Assembly: GCF_045038035.1 (NCBI RefSeq)
Contig: NZ_CP173427.1
Span: 5,642,001 to 5,706,000 of the forward strand
DNA from: Paenibacillus_F chitinolyticus_A
GTDB lineage: Bacteria > Bacillota > Bacilli > Paenibacillales > NBRC-103111
Direction: 5' to 3'
DNA: 64,000 nucleotides
The notes beneath the pieces are model-generated. The model did no database searches, was not told the DNA's origin, and worked only from the letters and a program-made list of their open reading frames with translations. Positions 1 to 7,621 of this stretch are shown here, in pieces. Positions within the stretch are counted from its first letter, which is position 1; each line of letters begins with the position of its first letter. A program made the position numbers and the translations under genes.

Positions 1-226
1 ATTCCCTAAAAATAAGCAAATTTAACCAAACCACTGGCATTTATCTAATTATCTTGCAGTCGTTCTCCTTTTTTCTCCCGTTATCTCGCTTCTAGTTTTC
101 CCCATTTCCGCCGTTCCGCTTGGACATTGGGCTTCCAGGCATTTTTTGACTATAATAAAAGATACGGCAATCCGCCCGAAAAGGCCGAAAGCCGCAATAA
201 CCGATTGAAGAAAAGCAGGTGAAGGC
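1..226. other. Non-coding stretch upstream of ecsA
   Basis: I see no convincing gene here. The reverse-strand reading frame that crosses this stretch also runs antisense through the start of ecsA and has no ribosome binding site, so I regard it as a shadow. The stretch holds the ecsA promoter candidate listed separately and an AT-rich beginning whose upstream context lies outside the window. Confidence 0.6.
127..156 (+). promoter_or_regulatory. Candidate sigma-A promoter of ecsAB
   Basis: A perfect -10 hexamer TATAAT lies at 151-156. The hexamer 18 bases upstream (TTGGGC, 127-132) matches only half of the -35 consensus. A TTGACT directly abutting the -10 cannot act as its -35. The site is 70 bases upstream of the ecsA start codon. 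Confidence 0.4.
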
Positions 227-970
227 ATGGATCCGATTCTTCACATTTCCCGTCTCAGCGGAGGCTATTTGCCCGGAAAACCGATTCTCCGCGATCTCGA
301 AATTACAGTCGGACAAGGTGAAATGGTCGGTCTGATTGGACTCAACGGGGCGGGAAAAAGCACGACCATCAAACATATCCTCGGGCTCCTGAAGCCACAG
401 GAAGGCAGCGTCCGCATCCGTAACCGGACTCTGGAGGAGGATCCGCTCGGCTACCGGTCCTCGTATTCTTTCGTCCCGGAGTCTCCCGAATTGTACGACG
501 ATCTCACGATTGAAGAACATTTGGAACTGACGGCGATGGCTTACGATATTCCGAAGGAAGCGTTCAAAGAACGTGCCGGCCGCCTGATGAGCGAGTTCCA
601 GATGGAGCCTAAACGCAAAAGCTTCCCGGGCCAGCTATCCAAAGGGATGAAGCAGAAAGTCATGATCATGAATGCGTTTCTTGTCGAGCCCGCGCTTTAT
701 GTCATTGACGAGCCGTTCCTCGGCCTTGACCCGCTGGCGATGCGCTCTCTTCTCGACATTATGGCGGACTTCAAGAGCCGGGGCGCCAGCTTCCTGATCT
801 GTTCCCACATCCTGGCCACGATCGAAAGATACTGCGACCGGTTCGTCGTTCTCCATCAGGGACGGATTCTTGCCCAGGGCACACTCGACGAGCTGAGACA
901 ACAAACCGGGCTGTCCGATGCGACCCTGGACGAGCTGTTCTATGAGCTGGTGCGGAGGAATCCGGCATGA
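227..970 (+). CDS. ecsA: EcsA-type ABC transporter ATP-binding protein
   Basis: This is the cytoplasmic ATPase of the EcsAB transporter, which in Bacillus subtilis influences protein secretion, competence and regulated intramembrane proteolysis; the transported substrate is not firmly known. The 247-residue protein carries a Walker A motif (GLNGAGKST, about residues 37-45), an ABC signature (LSKGMKQKV, about 138-146) and a Walker B motif followed by DEP (about 155-162). Length and motifs are normal for the family. An AGGTGA sequence about 6 bases before the ATG supports the start. Its stop overlaps the ecsB start in an ATGA, so the two subunits are translationally coupled. The pairing with a large EcsB-like permease is what distinguishes it from other ABC ATPases. 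Confidence 0.88.
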   Translation: MDPILHISRLSGGYLPGKPILRDLEITVGQGEMVGLIGLNGAGKSTTIKHILGLLKPQEGSVRIRNRTLEEDPLGYRSSYSFVPESPELYDDLTIEEHLELTAMAYDIPKEAFKERAGRLMSEFQMEPKRKSFPGQLSKGMKQKVMIMNAFLVEPALYVIDEPFLGLDPLAMRSLLDIMADFKSRGASFLICSHILATIERYCDRFVVLHQGRILAQGTLDELRQQTGLSDATLDELFYELVRRNPA

Positions 971-2229
971 ACCAAGAAGCAGCCGTTCACAGAGAGGGCA
1001 CGGCAGGGGATGTCCGTCAGCTGTGGAAGCGCAGATTCGACCATTACCGTCAAGAAACGTCCCGCTACTGGGCTTATGTCGCAAGAAGCCAGTTTTTCGG
1101 TTTTCTTTTCCTGATTTTTATCGTTTCTTCCTATTATTATGCAAAAATACTTCAGCAGCTTCCGACATCTTTTCCCTACATTTGGATCGTTCTGCTCGTC
1201 CTCGTTCCGGCCCTCGCAGCCGGCTCAGTGCGAACCCTTCTAAAGAATGCGGACCGGGTGTTTCTGCTTCCTCTGGAACCCGTTATGAACGTATTCTTCC
1301 GGGCGGCTTTCCGCTACAGCCTGGGAATCCAGGCCGCACGATCCCTCGTTCTGATGCTGATTGCGTGGCCTTTGTACAAACACTGCACGGGTACGGAAGG
1401 ACAGCCTTTGTGGCTGATGGCGATTTTTGTTCTTCTAATAAAAACAGCCAACCTGCTCGGCTCGTGGCAGGAAGGCCGTTTTTCATCCCCCGGATGGCGT
1501 CTGATCTCAGCGGGGTACCGCTGGGTCTTAAGCGCAGCCGTCGTTTTCGCCTTGTTCGGTACGGGGCCGCTTCCGGGCGGGGTCGTTCTATTGGCGGGAC
1601 TTGTCGTCTGGGCGGTCATATACAGGCTTGGGCCCGGTCGGCAGGCAATCGGCGTAGCCTGGGATTACCTCATCGACAACGAGCGCAAACAGCAGTACCG
1701 CCTGTACTTGTTTTTTAGCGGCTTCGCCGATGTGCCCCAGCTTCCTGTGCGCGTAAAACAGAGACGATGGCTGGCCGGAATTACGAACCGGTATTCGTTC
1801 CGGTCTTCCTCGCTTTATCTGTATCTCTTCACGAAGACGTTTGTCCGTTCGGAGCTGCTCGGCATCGTCGTCCGGATCACGCTTGTCGCCGGTCTGGCGG
1901 CCGCGGCCGTTCAATCCGCACCGGTGGCCGCCGCGGTCTGCCTCGTGGCCATGTTCATTTCGCTGATTCAGCTCACCTCGCTGGAACAGTCGCACCGCTA
2001 CACGTTCTGGCTGCAGACTTATCCGGTAGATCCGCGCCGGAAAGTGGACGCCGTGGTGCGGATCATCGGCGCGGCTTTCACCCTGCAGGGTATCGTTCTT
2101 ACCCTGCTGATGGCGCTAAGCGGGGCGGACGTTTATGCAGCCGCCCCGCTTGCGGGGCTAGCGCTGGGCCTCGTGCTTTGCGCTACGGTCATGAAGCGGA
2201 AATTTACCGCTTCATTTGAGGCCGAGTAA
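967..2229 (+). CDS. ecsB: EcsB-type ABC transporter permease
   Basis: This is the membrane subunit partner of EcsA, 420 residues, close to the roughly 400 of B. subtilis EcsB. The sequence has several hydrophobic membrane segments, including one near residues 40-57 (FFGFLFLIFIVSSYYY region), a cluster around residues 95-190, and more around 300-340 and 365-410, separated by a basic cytoplasmic stretch. It starts inside the ecsA stop codon (ATGA overlap). Its last 18 bases overlap convergently with the 3' end of the opposite-strand tatD gene, so no terminator fits between the two genes. The assignment rests on the gene pair and overall topology rather than on any catalytic motif. Confidence 0.82.
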   Translation: MNQEAAVHREGTAGDVRQLWKRRFDHYRQETSRYWAYVARSQFFGFLFLIFIVSSYYYAKILQQLPTSFPYIWIVLLVLVPALAAGSVRTLLKNADRVFLLPLEPVMNVFFRAAFRYSLGIQAARSLVLMLIAWPLYKHCTGTEGQPLWLMAIFVLLIKTANLLGSWQEGRFSSPGWRLISAGYRWVLSAAVVFALFGTGPLPGGVVLLAGLVVWAVIYRLGPGRQAIGVAWDYLIDNERKQQYRLYLFFSGFADVPQLPVRVKQRRWLAGITNRYSFRSSSLYLYLFTKTFVRSELLGIVVRITLVAGLAAAAVQSAPVAAAVCLVAMFISLIQLTSLEQSHRYTFWLQTYPVDPRRKVDAVVRIIGAAFTLQGIVLTLLMALSGADVYAAAPLAGLALGLVLCATVMKRKFTASFEAE

Positions 2230-2979
2230 GCGCACGGCATTGTCCGTCGTCACTTTGGCCAGTTCCTCCAGGCTCATGCCGCGCAGCTCGGCCGCCGCTT
2301 CGGCAACGAGACGCACGTAAGACGTTTCGTTGCGCTTGCCCCGGAACGGATGAGGCGTCAAATAAGGCGCATCCGTTTCGATAAGCAGGCGGTCAAGCGG
2401 CACCTGCTTGAGGACTTCCTTGGGCTGCTTGGCGTTTTTGAACGTAATGGGACCGCCGAAGGAAATATGGAAGTTCATATCCAGACACTGCTTCGCCGTT
2501 TCCCAGCTGCCGGAATAGCAGTGCATAATGCCGCCGACTTCGGCGGCTTTTTCTTCTTTCAGAATATCGACGATATCTTGGTGAGCTTCGCGGTTATGGA
2601 TCACGATCGGAAGCCCGACCTTGCGTGCAAGGCGGATCTGTTCGCGAAACACTTTCGCCTGCACATCTTTCGGCGACGTATCCCAGTGATAGTCCAGCCC
2701 GATCTCCCCGATCGCCACTACTTTCTCGTGCTTGCACAGCTCCTCGATCCATTCAAGGTCGCCGGGCCGCATATCGATCGCATCGGTCGGGTGCCAGCCT
2801 ACTGTCGTCCATATAAAATCGTACTTCTCGGCAAGCTCGATGGAAGAAGGAATGGTTTCGCGGTTGAACCCTACGTTAACAATCCGGGTTACCCCGTTGT
2901 CCCACGCCCTTTGGATAGCATCATCACGGTCTTCGTTGAAAGCTTCATTGTTCATATGAGTATGAGTATCGGTCAGCAT
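2212..2979 (-). CDS. tatD: TatD family metal-dependent DNase
   Basis: This is a TIM-barrel metallohydrolase of the TatD/YabD family (3'-5' exonuclease activity is known for relatives). The 255-residue length is typical. Metal ligands expected for the family are visible: H6 and H8 in the THTH motif, E92 in GEIGLDYH, H128 in VIHNR, H153 in MHCYSG and D203 in ETDAPYLTP. In B. subtilis the yabD gene lies near abrB and metS; here metS is absent and an HD-domain gene sits between tatD and abrB. The gene overlaps ecsB at its 3' end and lies 36 bases downstream of the HD-domain gene, with which it probably forms an operon. Confidence 0.93.
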   Translation of the reverse strand: MLTDTHTHMNNEAFNEDRDDAIQRAWDNGVTRIVNVGFNRETIPSSIELAEKYDFIWTTVGWHPTDAIDMRPGDLEWIEELCKHEKVVAIGEIGLDYHWDTSPKDVQAKVFREQIRLARKVGLPIVIHNREAHQDIVDILKEEKAAEVGGIMHCYSGSWETAKQCLDMNFHISFGGPITFKNAKQPKEVLKQVPLDRLLIETDAPYLTPHPFRGKRNETSYVRLVAEAAAELRGMSLEELAKVTTDNAVRLLGLK

Positions 2980-3015
2980 AACGGGAACTCCTTTTGTTTC
3001 GTCTGTTTTTTTGAA

Positions 3016-4290
3016 TTAGGCGTCGAACAGCTTCTTACGGAGAGCCGCAGCCCTGGCACCCTCTTTTTCAAACAACTCGGCGGGATAATATATACGGTGC
3101 TGCCCCATATGAATGCCCGAGATCGATTTGACGATTTCGGAGCGTGCCGAAATTTCCGTCAGTTTATCCTGGCCGTCAAGCAGCAGAATGGGTTGTTTGT
3201 CTTCCTTGCCGGTATCGGGCCGATATACATCGTACGACTGGTCCGACGGGAAATCCAGCTCCAGATAATAATCCGCATCAAACCCGGCCTCCGTCAGAGC
3301 GTCACGGAATTCCGTCAGAAGTTCTTTGTCCCACTCTTCCACGGCCGAGAATTTGAACAAGCGGCGGTGCAGAAAGCGGCCGGACAAATCAGCCAGCACG
3401 GGGTCTTTTTCCAAACTCCAATACATCAGAACCGTCTGCATCAAAGATTCGTCCAGGAGGAAATAATCCTCCAGCGACAATTTTCCTTGGAAAAGATGAA
3501 GAATCGGCCCCGGCATAAATGTAAACGAGTAGCCGTCTTCGAACAACGCTTTGGCGCACTCCAGCACTTTCCCCAGCAAAATTTCCGCACTCCGGGTAAC
3601 CGGATGAAAATAAACCTGCCAGTACATCTGGTAACGGGACATCAAATAATCTTCGACGGCATGCATCCCGCTCTCTTTTACGACAATTTTCCCTTTATAA
3701 GGCCGTACTACCCTCAGAATACGCTCCAGATCGAAAGTTCCGTAATTTACGCCTGTAAAATACGCGTCCCGCAGCAAATAATCCATCCGGTCGGCATCGA
3801 GCTGGGACGAGACGAGACTCGTTACGATTTCCTTGCGATAGGTTTTGCAAATGACACCGGCAACGTCGTGGGCAAACGTCGGCGACACTCTGGAAAGCAC
3901 CTGGTTTACTTCACTGTCACCCAAAATGATCCGGCAGGACCAATTTTCGTGATTCGTTCCGAATACTTTTTCAATAGAGTGGGAAAATGGCCCGTGACCG
4001 ACATCATGCAGCAGGGCGGCGCATAAACAAAGCAGCCTTTCCTCCTCCGGCCAGTCGGCATATGAATTTCTTTCGAACTGAGAAATAATCTTTCTCGTAA
4101 TCTCGTAAACGCCGAGCGAGTGGGAAAAACGGCTGTGCTCCGCGCCGTGAAAGGTCAGGAATGAAGTGCCCAGCTGGCGGATACGCCGCAGCCGCTGAAA
4201 TTCCTTGGTGTTGATCAGGTCCCAAACCGTACGGTCCTGCACATAAATATATTTATGGACAGGGTCTTTAAAAACTTTTTCTTCTATCAT
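3016..4290 (-). CDS. HD-domain phosphohydrolase, YwfO/dGTPase-like
   Basis: This is a cytoplasmic HD-superfamily phosphohydrolase of 424 residues. The N-terminal part shows the dGTPase-like arrangement: an arginine-rich helix (RLRRIRQLG, about 33-41), H57 in SHSLGVYEI, the HD pair H95-D96 in LLHDVGHGPFSH, and a later aspartate in LDADRMDYLLRD (about 163). B. subtilis YwfO is the closest relative I recall. Nucleotide triphosphate hydrolysis is likely, but the natural substrate is not evident. The gene is transcribed away from abrB and lies just upstream of tatD with a short gap, suggesting a two-gene operon. Confidence 0.8.
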   Translation of the reverse strand: MIEEKVFKDPVHKYIYVQDRTVWDLINTKEFQRLRRIRQLGTSFLTFHGAEHSRFSHSLGVYEITRKIISQFERNSYADWPEEERLLCLCAALLHDVGHGPFSHSIEKVFGTNHENWSCRIILGDSEVNQVLSRVSPTFAHDVAGVICKTYRKEIVTSLVSSQLDADRMDYLLRDAYFTGVNYGTFDLERILRVVRPYKGKIVVKESGMHAVEDYLMSRYQMYWQVYFHPVTRSAEILLGKVLECAKALFEDGYSFTFMPGPILHLFQGKLSLEDYFLLDESLMQTVLMYWSLEKDPVLADLSGRFLHRRLFKFSAVEEWDKELLTEFRDALTEAGFDADYYLELDFPSDQSYDVYRPDTGKEDKQPILLLDGQDKLTEISARSEIVKSISGIHMGQHRIYYPAELFEKEGARAAALRKKLFDA

Positions 4291-4630
4291 TTTCCCGCCT
4301 CCTTTTCGACATAAAAGCCGATTATTTGATCAATTAAACAAGGAATTTGTCGAATAATGTTTCTGGCCATTTTCCAAACCAAGTGGTACTTGTCACAAAA
4401 ATAAAACAATTGTCAGTTCGTAGGAAAGCGGTTAACTGCAAAAGATCCACTTATTTTTAAGGGTTAAGGAGGAATTCGGCATTTCACAAAGAATTCATTA
4501 AATATAAAAACTGCAATTAGAGACCAATTTTGGGTTGACTATTTTGGGAATGCTTGGTATCATGAATATCGAAAACTATGTCGAATAATGACGATTAATT
4601 ATTTCAGTAGATTGGAAGGAGCTTTTATAT
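4291..4630. other. Divergent regulatory region between the HD-domain gene and abrB
   Basis: The 340-base AT-rich gap contains the abrB promoter (listed separately) and must hold the start signals for the leftward HD-domain gene. I found no coding frame of its own. Several AT tracts lie between 4370 and 4530, the kind of DNA that AbrB family proteins bind, so autoregulation is possible but unproven. Confidence 0.5.
4535..4563 (+). promoter_or_regulatory. Sigma-A promoter of abrB
   Basis: The -35 TTGACT (4535-4540) and -10 TATCAT (4558-4563) are separated by 17 bases, with a TTGG just before the -10. This places transcription start near 4570, about 60 bases upstream of the abrB start codon. 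Confidence 0.65.
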
Positions 4631-4885
4631 ATGATGAAATCCACAGGTATTGTAAGAAAAGTTGACGAATTGGGGCGTGTCGTTATTCCAATCGAACTTC
4701 GCCGTACACTCGGTATCGGTGAAAAGGACGCGCTGGAGATTTATGTAGACGGCGAACGCATCATGCTCAAGAAATATGAGCCTGCTTGTATCTTCTGCGG
4801 CAACGCTGAAAATGTGACTTATTTTAAAGGAAAAATTGTTTGTCACGAATGTTTAAATGAAATGCCAATACCTGTGACAAAATAA
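4631..4885 (+). CDS. abrB: AbrB-family transition-state regulator with zinc-ribbon tail
   Basis: This is a DNA-binding regulator of stationary-phase and sporulation genes. Residues 1-50 are almost the same as the B. subtilis AbrB swapped-hairpin domain, including the stretch around VDELGRVVIPIELRRTLGI. The C-terminal part is different from B. subtilis AbrB: it has two CxxC pairs (C53/C56 and C71/C74) resembling a small zinc ribbon in place of the usual multimerisation tail. The length is 84 residues against 94-96 in B. subtilis. The AAGGAG at 4616-4621 supports the ATG at 4631, although a second ATG follows at once. It has its own promoter and a strong terminator downstream, so it is monocistronic. 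Confidence 0.9.
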   Translation: MMKSTGIVRKVDELGRVVIPIELRRTLGIGEKDALEIYVDGERIMLKKYEPACIFCGNAENVTYFKGKIVCHECLNEMPIPVTK

Positions 4886-4902
4886 GAAAAATAGTATATA
4901 AT
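4874..4902 (+). promoter_or_regulatory. Promoter-like element at the end of abrB
   Basis: GTGACA (4874-4879), a 17-base spacer and a perfect TATAAT (4897-4902) straddle the abrB stop codon. If active, it would start a transcript near 4909 that ends at the terminator at 4957-5003, giving an RNA of about 95 bases with no evident coding frame. Confidence 0.4.
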
Positions 4903-4908
4903 AAGAAC

Positions 4909-5003
4909 TAGCAAAGTTCCCATTGGTAATTCTAACCTTTTTCATATCTCCTCTACGTCTCTGATCCCGGCGGACCACCGCCATGGATTAGGGACATTTT
5001 TTT
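4909..5003 (+). ncRNA. Possible small RNA downstream of abrB
   Basis: Predicted only from the promoter-like element at 4874-4902 and the terminator that ends at 5003. No family is recognised and no open frame with a ribosome binding site lies in it. The alternative is that this is simply the 3' untranslated region of abrB. Confidence 0.25.
4957..5003 (+). terminator. Rho-independent terminator downstream of abrB
   Basis: An 11-pair outer stem (GTCTCTGATCC against GGATTAGGGAC, with G-T pairs) encloses a second GGCGG/CCGCC stem and is followed by seven T residues at 4997-5003. It ends the abrB transcript. Confidence 0.8.
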
Positions 5004-5253
5004 GTCCGGAAACGTGAAAAAGCTTTCTGCTGCCAGGTACAAGATGACGCACCGTACGTTTCCGGCGCTCAGTGCAGCATCGCAACAGCAGTCATTGTCT
5101 TTTCGGAAGCAGATGGCGGCTGCTGAACTCCTTCACCGCTTGCATCGAGTCTCGTTTGGAAGGGAATCACCCATTCCCTGGTCCGCCCGGTGATACCGGA
5201 GCCTCTGCAATCATATCCGCAAGCCCCGGTATAATTTCTCTTGGACCGGCAGC
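5004..5253. other. Non-coding stretch downstream of rsmI
   Basis: Between the abrB terminator and the 3' end of rsmI I see only weak inverted repeats (for example ATACCGG near 5190 against CCGGTAT near 5226). Short frames here have no ribosome binding site. The 3' side may contain a poorly formed terminator for rsmI on the reverse strand. Confidence 0.45.
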
Positions 5254-6369
5254 TTAATTCTGAAGCAGCTCGTTGTAGACGTCCCGCTTCGGCAGCCCCC
5301 GGTCGGAAGCGGTCTTTTTGATCGCTTCCTTCTTGCTCAGCCCCTGTCCCATGTAATGGGCGGCATGCTCCTCCAGTGAAAGCTCCTTCCACCAGGCGGC
5401 TTCCGCCTCCGCCGTTTCGGCCGCGCTCCGTCCCTCCACGAGGACGACGTACTCGCCCTGCGGCGGATGCTCGCCGAGATGGGCCAGCGCCCCGCTGATC
5501 CGGCCGCGCCCGAATTCCTCATAGCGCTTCGTCAATTCGCGCGCCAGGCAGATCTCCCGATCCCCCCATGATTCGAGCATCTGCTCGAGCGTACGGACAA
5601 CCCGATGGGGGGATTCGTAGAACAGCAGCGTGCCCTGCGCAGGCGCCAGCCTCGCCAACTCCCGCTGCTGATCTTTCTTATCGCGCGGCAGGAACCCGAT
5701 GAAGGTAAATTCATCGGTAGGCAGCCCTGAGGCGATAAGGGCCGACAAGGCCGCGTTCGCTCCTGGGATCGGCACGACCGTAACCCCGGCTTCAATTGCC
5801 AGCCGGACAAGATCGTGCCCGGGATCGGAGATGGCCGGCAGCCCCGCATCGCTGACGAGCGCGATGGTCTGCCCCTCGCTCATGAGCCGGACCAGCTCCG
5901 GGCCGCTCGCCTGCTTGTTGTGCTCGTGATAGCTGACGAGCCTTCCGGAAATGTCGAAGTGAGTCAGCAGCTTGCGAGTCTGGCGCGTATCCTCGGCGGC
6001 GATAAGGTCCGCTTCCTTCAGGACACGGACAGCCCGGTAGGTCATGTCTTCGAGATTGCCGATCGGAGTGCCGACCAGGTAAAGCATTCCCGCACCGGCC
6101 GTCTTCTCCGTTTCCCGGTTGCGGCCCCTTCCCTTAACCTGTTCCGGCAGAGATGAGATCGCATTCTGGCCGTACATATCTTTGCGGATCGCTTCGGCAC
6201 CAGCCTGCCTTTCCATGTTCGGTGAATCTTTCTGTTCTAACGGTTCTTGTTCCTTTGCTTTCTCTGTCCAGTACTCTGTATCAACCGCAGCAGCCGCATC
6301 TCCCTCCCTCCCGATTATGCGCTGATCGCCTTTCTTCATTATATAGCTTCGCTGTATATTAAAATTCAT
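5254..6369 (-). CDS. rsmI: 16S rRNA (cytidine(1402)-2'-O)-methyltransferase RsmI, with N-terminal extension
   Basis: RsmI methylates the ribose of C1402 of 16S rRNA using S-adenosylmethionine. The conserved domain begins at about residue 95 with LYLVGTPIGNLEDMTYRAVRVL, and shows AAEDTRQTRKLL, SYHEHN, SDAGLPAISDPGHDLVR and PGANAALSALIASGLPTDEFTFIGFLPR, all typical. The first 94 residues are a charged, probably disordered extension not present in the usual roughly 290-residue family member. The far upstream ATG is chosen because AGAGGA lies 8 bases before it, whereas the internal ATG at the domain boundary has no clear ribosome binding site. The gene follows yabB with a 5-base gap, as in B. subtilis where the homologue is yabC, except that yazA is missing. 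Confidence 0.88.
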   Translation of the reverse strand: MNFNIQRSYIMKKGDQRIIGREGDAAAAVDTEYWTEKAKEQEPLEQKDSPNMERQAGAEAIRKDMYGQNAISSLPEQVKGRGRNRETEKTAGAGMLYLVGTPIGNLEDMTYRAVRVLKEADLIAAEDTRQTRKLLTHFDISGRLVSYHEHNKQASGPELVRLMSEGQTIALVSDAGLPAISDPGHDLVRLAIEAGVTVVPIPGANAALSALIASGLPTDEFTFIGFLPRDKKDQQRELARLAPAQGTLLFYESPHRVVRTLEQMLESWGDREICLARELTKRYEEFGRGRISGALAHLGEHPPQGEYVVLVEGRSAAETAEAEAAWWKELSLEEHAAHYMGQGLSKKEAIKKTASDRGLPKRDVYNELLQN

Positions 6370-6374
6370 GCCGG

Positions 6375-7172
6375 TTATCCTCTGTTTCTTTCGTTTTCCG
6401 GGCTTTTTTGCCCGCCTGCTTCCAGCTCGCTCTTCTCCCCGTAGAATACGGCGTGAAGTTCGCCGCAGTACCGACCGCCCTCCTCATGAACGAAGAGCGG
6501 CGGAAGAGTTCGCATATCCGCTTTACCGTCGCGGATACCTTCGATCAGTACCATCATCGCCTCTTCCCCCTGCCGCGGGTGAACGAAACGGACTCTTTTG
6601 GGCTCGACGCGGTACTGTCTCATTAACGTGCAGATATCGACCAGCCGGTTCGGCCGGTGTACCATGGCCATCTTGCCTCCGGCTTTCAGCAGTTTAGCGG
6701 AAGAGGCTACCACGTCCTCCAGGGTGCAGAAAAGCTCGTGCCTTGCGGCAGCTACATGTTCGTTGCGGTTTTGTTCGCCCGCCGGGACCGGCAAATAGGG
6801 CGGATTGACCGTCACCAGATCATACTGCGAAGCTCCCAGCGTCCGGTGAATCTGCTTGAGATCGGCATGTACCATGTGAAGCCTCTCCTGCAAACCGTTG
6901 AGCTCGATATTGCGCTTCCCCATACCTGCCAAGCGCTCCTGGATTTCGACTCCCCAGATCTCGGCTGCGGGTGTCCTTGTAGACAACAGAAGGGGAATAA
7001 CTCCGTTTCCGGAGCACAGATCCACAATCTTGCCCCGTGGAGGCACCGTGCAGAACCTTGCCAATAAAACCGCATCCAAAGAAAAGGCAAATACCTCTTC
7101 GCTTTGGATGATTTTCAAATCATGTGTCAGCAGATCGTCGATCCGCTCCGTTTCATGCAGTGCAACCTGCAC
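6375..7172 (-). CDS. yabB: YabB-like tRNA1(Val) (adenine(37)-N6)-methyltransferase
   Basis: This is a Rossmann-fold S-adenosylmethionine-dependent N6-adenine methyltransferase. The SAM-binding region reads KIVDLCSGNGVIPLLLS (about residues 48-64), followed by an acidic strand end at WGVEIQ and the catalytic NPPYLP motif (about residue 125). These fit the TrmN6/YabB family that modifies A37 of tRNA1(Val). The 265-residue length is normal. The start is a GTG preceded by GGAGGAG. It is the gene before rsmI in a possible operon, and is separated from upstream yabA by a terminator hairpin at 7212-7240. Confidence 0.87.
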   Translation of the reverse strand: MQVALHETERIDDLLTHDLKIIQSEEVFAFSLDAVLLARFCTVPPRGKIVDLCSGNGVIPLLLSTRTPAAEIWGVEIQERLAGMGKRNIELNGLQERLHMVHADLKQIHRTLGASQYDLVTVNPPYLPVPAGEQNRNEHVAAARHELFCTLEDVVASSAKLLKAGGKMAMVHRPNRLVDICTLMRQYRVEPKRVRFVHPRQGEEAMMVLIEGIRDGKADMRTLPPLFVHEEGGRYCGELHAVFYGEKSELEAGGQKSPENERNRG

Positions 7173-7211
7173 GTGGACTCCTCCTTTATTTTAACCGGAA
7201 TGCTCATATGG

Positions 7212-7240
7212 AAAAAACCGTAGAGAAAAGTTCCCTACGG
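7212..7240 (-). terminator. Terminator downstream of yabA
   Basis: On the reverse strand, CCGTAG and CTACGG (7218-7223 and 7235-7240) form a stem followed by six T residues (7212-7217). It lies directly after the yabA stop and before yabB, so it may attenuate read-through into yabB and rsmI. Confidence 0.7.
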
Positions 7241-7246
7241 CTTACG

Positions 7247-7585
7247 TTATTTATTTAAGAAAGACAGGCAGAACAAACAGTCTCCTTCCGTCCGCAGGTG
7301 TCCGTAATAGACATTGCAGATATGGAAGCCTTCATAATACAGACGGGCCAGATTGTCGTATCCCTCGCCGATTACAGGCTCAACGCCTTTCTCCGGTTCG
7401 GAGTCCGTCTCCTCGGCATCCCCCTGCTTCAGCAATTTGCGAAGCTGTTGATTTTCCATCATCAGCCTTTGGTTATCCTCAAGCAAAGAAATGATGGTTT
7501 TCTTCAAATCGCCAAGCTCCGCATATGCTTTTCCGATCTGCTCTTCCAAACCGTCGATTTGCGCAAACATTTCATGTTTCTCCAC
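7247..7585 (-). CDS. yabA: Replication initiation control protein YabA
   Basis: YabA limits chromosome replication initiation by binding DnaA and the sliding clamp DnaN. The 112-residue protein has the family layout: an N-terminal leucine-rich coiled coil (about residues 1-52), a variable linker, and a C-terminal zinc module with H and three C residues in FHICNVYYG and GDCLFCLSFL. The C-terminal part is nearly the same as in B. subtilis YabA. The GTG start fits an upstream AGGTG and gives an N terminus like that of the B. subtilis protein. It lies downstream of ricT, the same order as in B. subtilis. Confidence 0.95.
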   Translation of the reverse strand: MEKHEMFAQIDGLEEQIGKAYAELGDLKKTIISLLEDNQRLMMENQQLRKLLKQGDAEETDSEPEKGVEPVIGEGYDNLARLYYEGFHICNVYYGHLRTEGDCLFCLSFLNK

Positions 7586-7621
7586 TGTCTCACCTCAAGT
7601 AACGCTTCCTGCATCCGTTAA

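Noticed and set aside
147..156. TTGACT immediately before TATAAT upstream of ecsA
   Set aside because: The two hexamers abut, so they cannot be the -35 and -10 of the same promoter.
5002..5193. A 63-residue forward frame after the abrB terminator
   Set aside because: Starts inside the terminator T tract region and has no ribosome site or recognisable content.
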